A stretch of 32,958 nucleotides of DNA. It comes from Clostridium sp. GTDB taxonomy: Bacteria; Bacillota; Clostridia; Clostridiales; Clostridiaceae. Both the position numbers and the translations under genes were made by a program. The notes below the pieces were generated by a model that was not told where the DNA came from, ran no database searches, and was given only the letters and a program-made list of their open reading frames with translations. Below, piece by piece: positions 32,954 through 32,958 of the stretch (positions within the stretch are counted from its first letter, which is position 1; every line of letters begins with the position of its first letter). The stretch spans positions 1 through 32,958 of the forward strand of contig JARIDB010000158.1 of the NCBI GenBank assembly GCA_029257045.1. Reading direction: 5' to 3'.

Positions 32954-32958
32954 TTTCC

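Overview
The window is very AT-rich DNA from a spore-forming anaerobe, almost certainly Clostridium sensu stricto (cluster I). The evidence is the spore genes spmA/spmB and csp/sleC, a CcpA-type regulator, a T-box in front of ileS, an H-NOX chemoreceptor, a long (about 630-residue) clostridial glutamine synthetase, frequent TTG/GTG starts and strong GGAGG ribosome sites. Species cannot be fixed from the sequence alone. No rRNA, tRNA, phage, transposase or CRISPR array was seen; this is core chromosome with short units and many intrinsic terminators.

Layout. 1-2.2 kb: tail of an aromatic-acid-exporter-like membrane protein, convergent with an M24B aminopeptidase P. 2.4-5.1 kb: a DUF5680 protein, a PheB-like ACT protein, a small membrane protein, spmA-spmB and a 60-residue helical protein. 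5.5-10.3 kb: ccpA and ileS with its T-box leader. 10.5-14.2 kb: a BFD-like [2Fe-2S] protein, a 63-residue protein, a secreted CAP-domain protein, an intergenic segment that looks like a Fur-controlled small RNA, comB and a TIGR01212 radical SAM protein. 14.5-21 kb: a YkvI-type transporter, an O2/NO-sensing (H-NOX) chemoreceptor, then the germination pair sleC (cortex lytic enzyme) and csp (the protease that activates it). 21.1-23.7 kb: an operon of ppiB, a DUF3783 gene and a Xre regulator with a dead S24 domain, plus murI. 24-27.5 kb: glutamine synthetase with a structured leader, an HD-GYP phosphodiesterase and a 103-residue protein. 27.6-33 kb: a NatAB-type ABC exporter, a short-chain dehydrogenase, an ElaA-like acetyltransferase and proB-proA for proline synthesis.

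The strongest unexplained signal is a dispersed non-coding element present four times (near 5.15, 9.94, 17.55 and 20.97 kb). It is about 130 bp long and consists of two hairpins: A, with 20-bp arms and a conserved interior, and B, with 11-14 bp arms, joined by a conserved spacer. All four copies directly abut the A/T tract of an intrinsic terminator, with direct-repeat-like A tracts on both sides. One copy has the tip of hairpin B inverted, one has lost hairpin B, and one sits inside the ileS leader directly after the T-box terminator. They look like non-autonomous mobile elements that target terminators. Second is a candidate iron-responsive sRNA at about 12.2-12.4 kb (sigma-A promoter, Fur box, anti-Shine-Dalgarno CUCC motifs, terminator). 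Other points are the H-NOX domain with every O2-pocket residue of the Thermoanaerobacter protein, an apparent AUA start codon for csp, and a leader that can hide the glutamine synthetase ribosome site.
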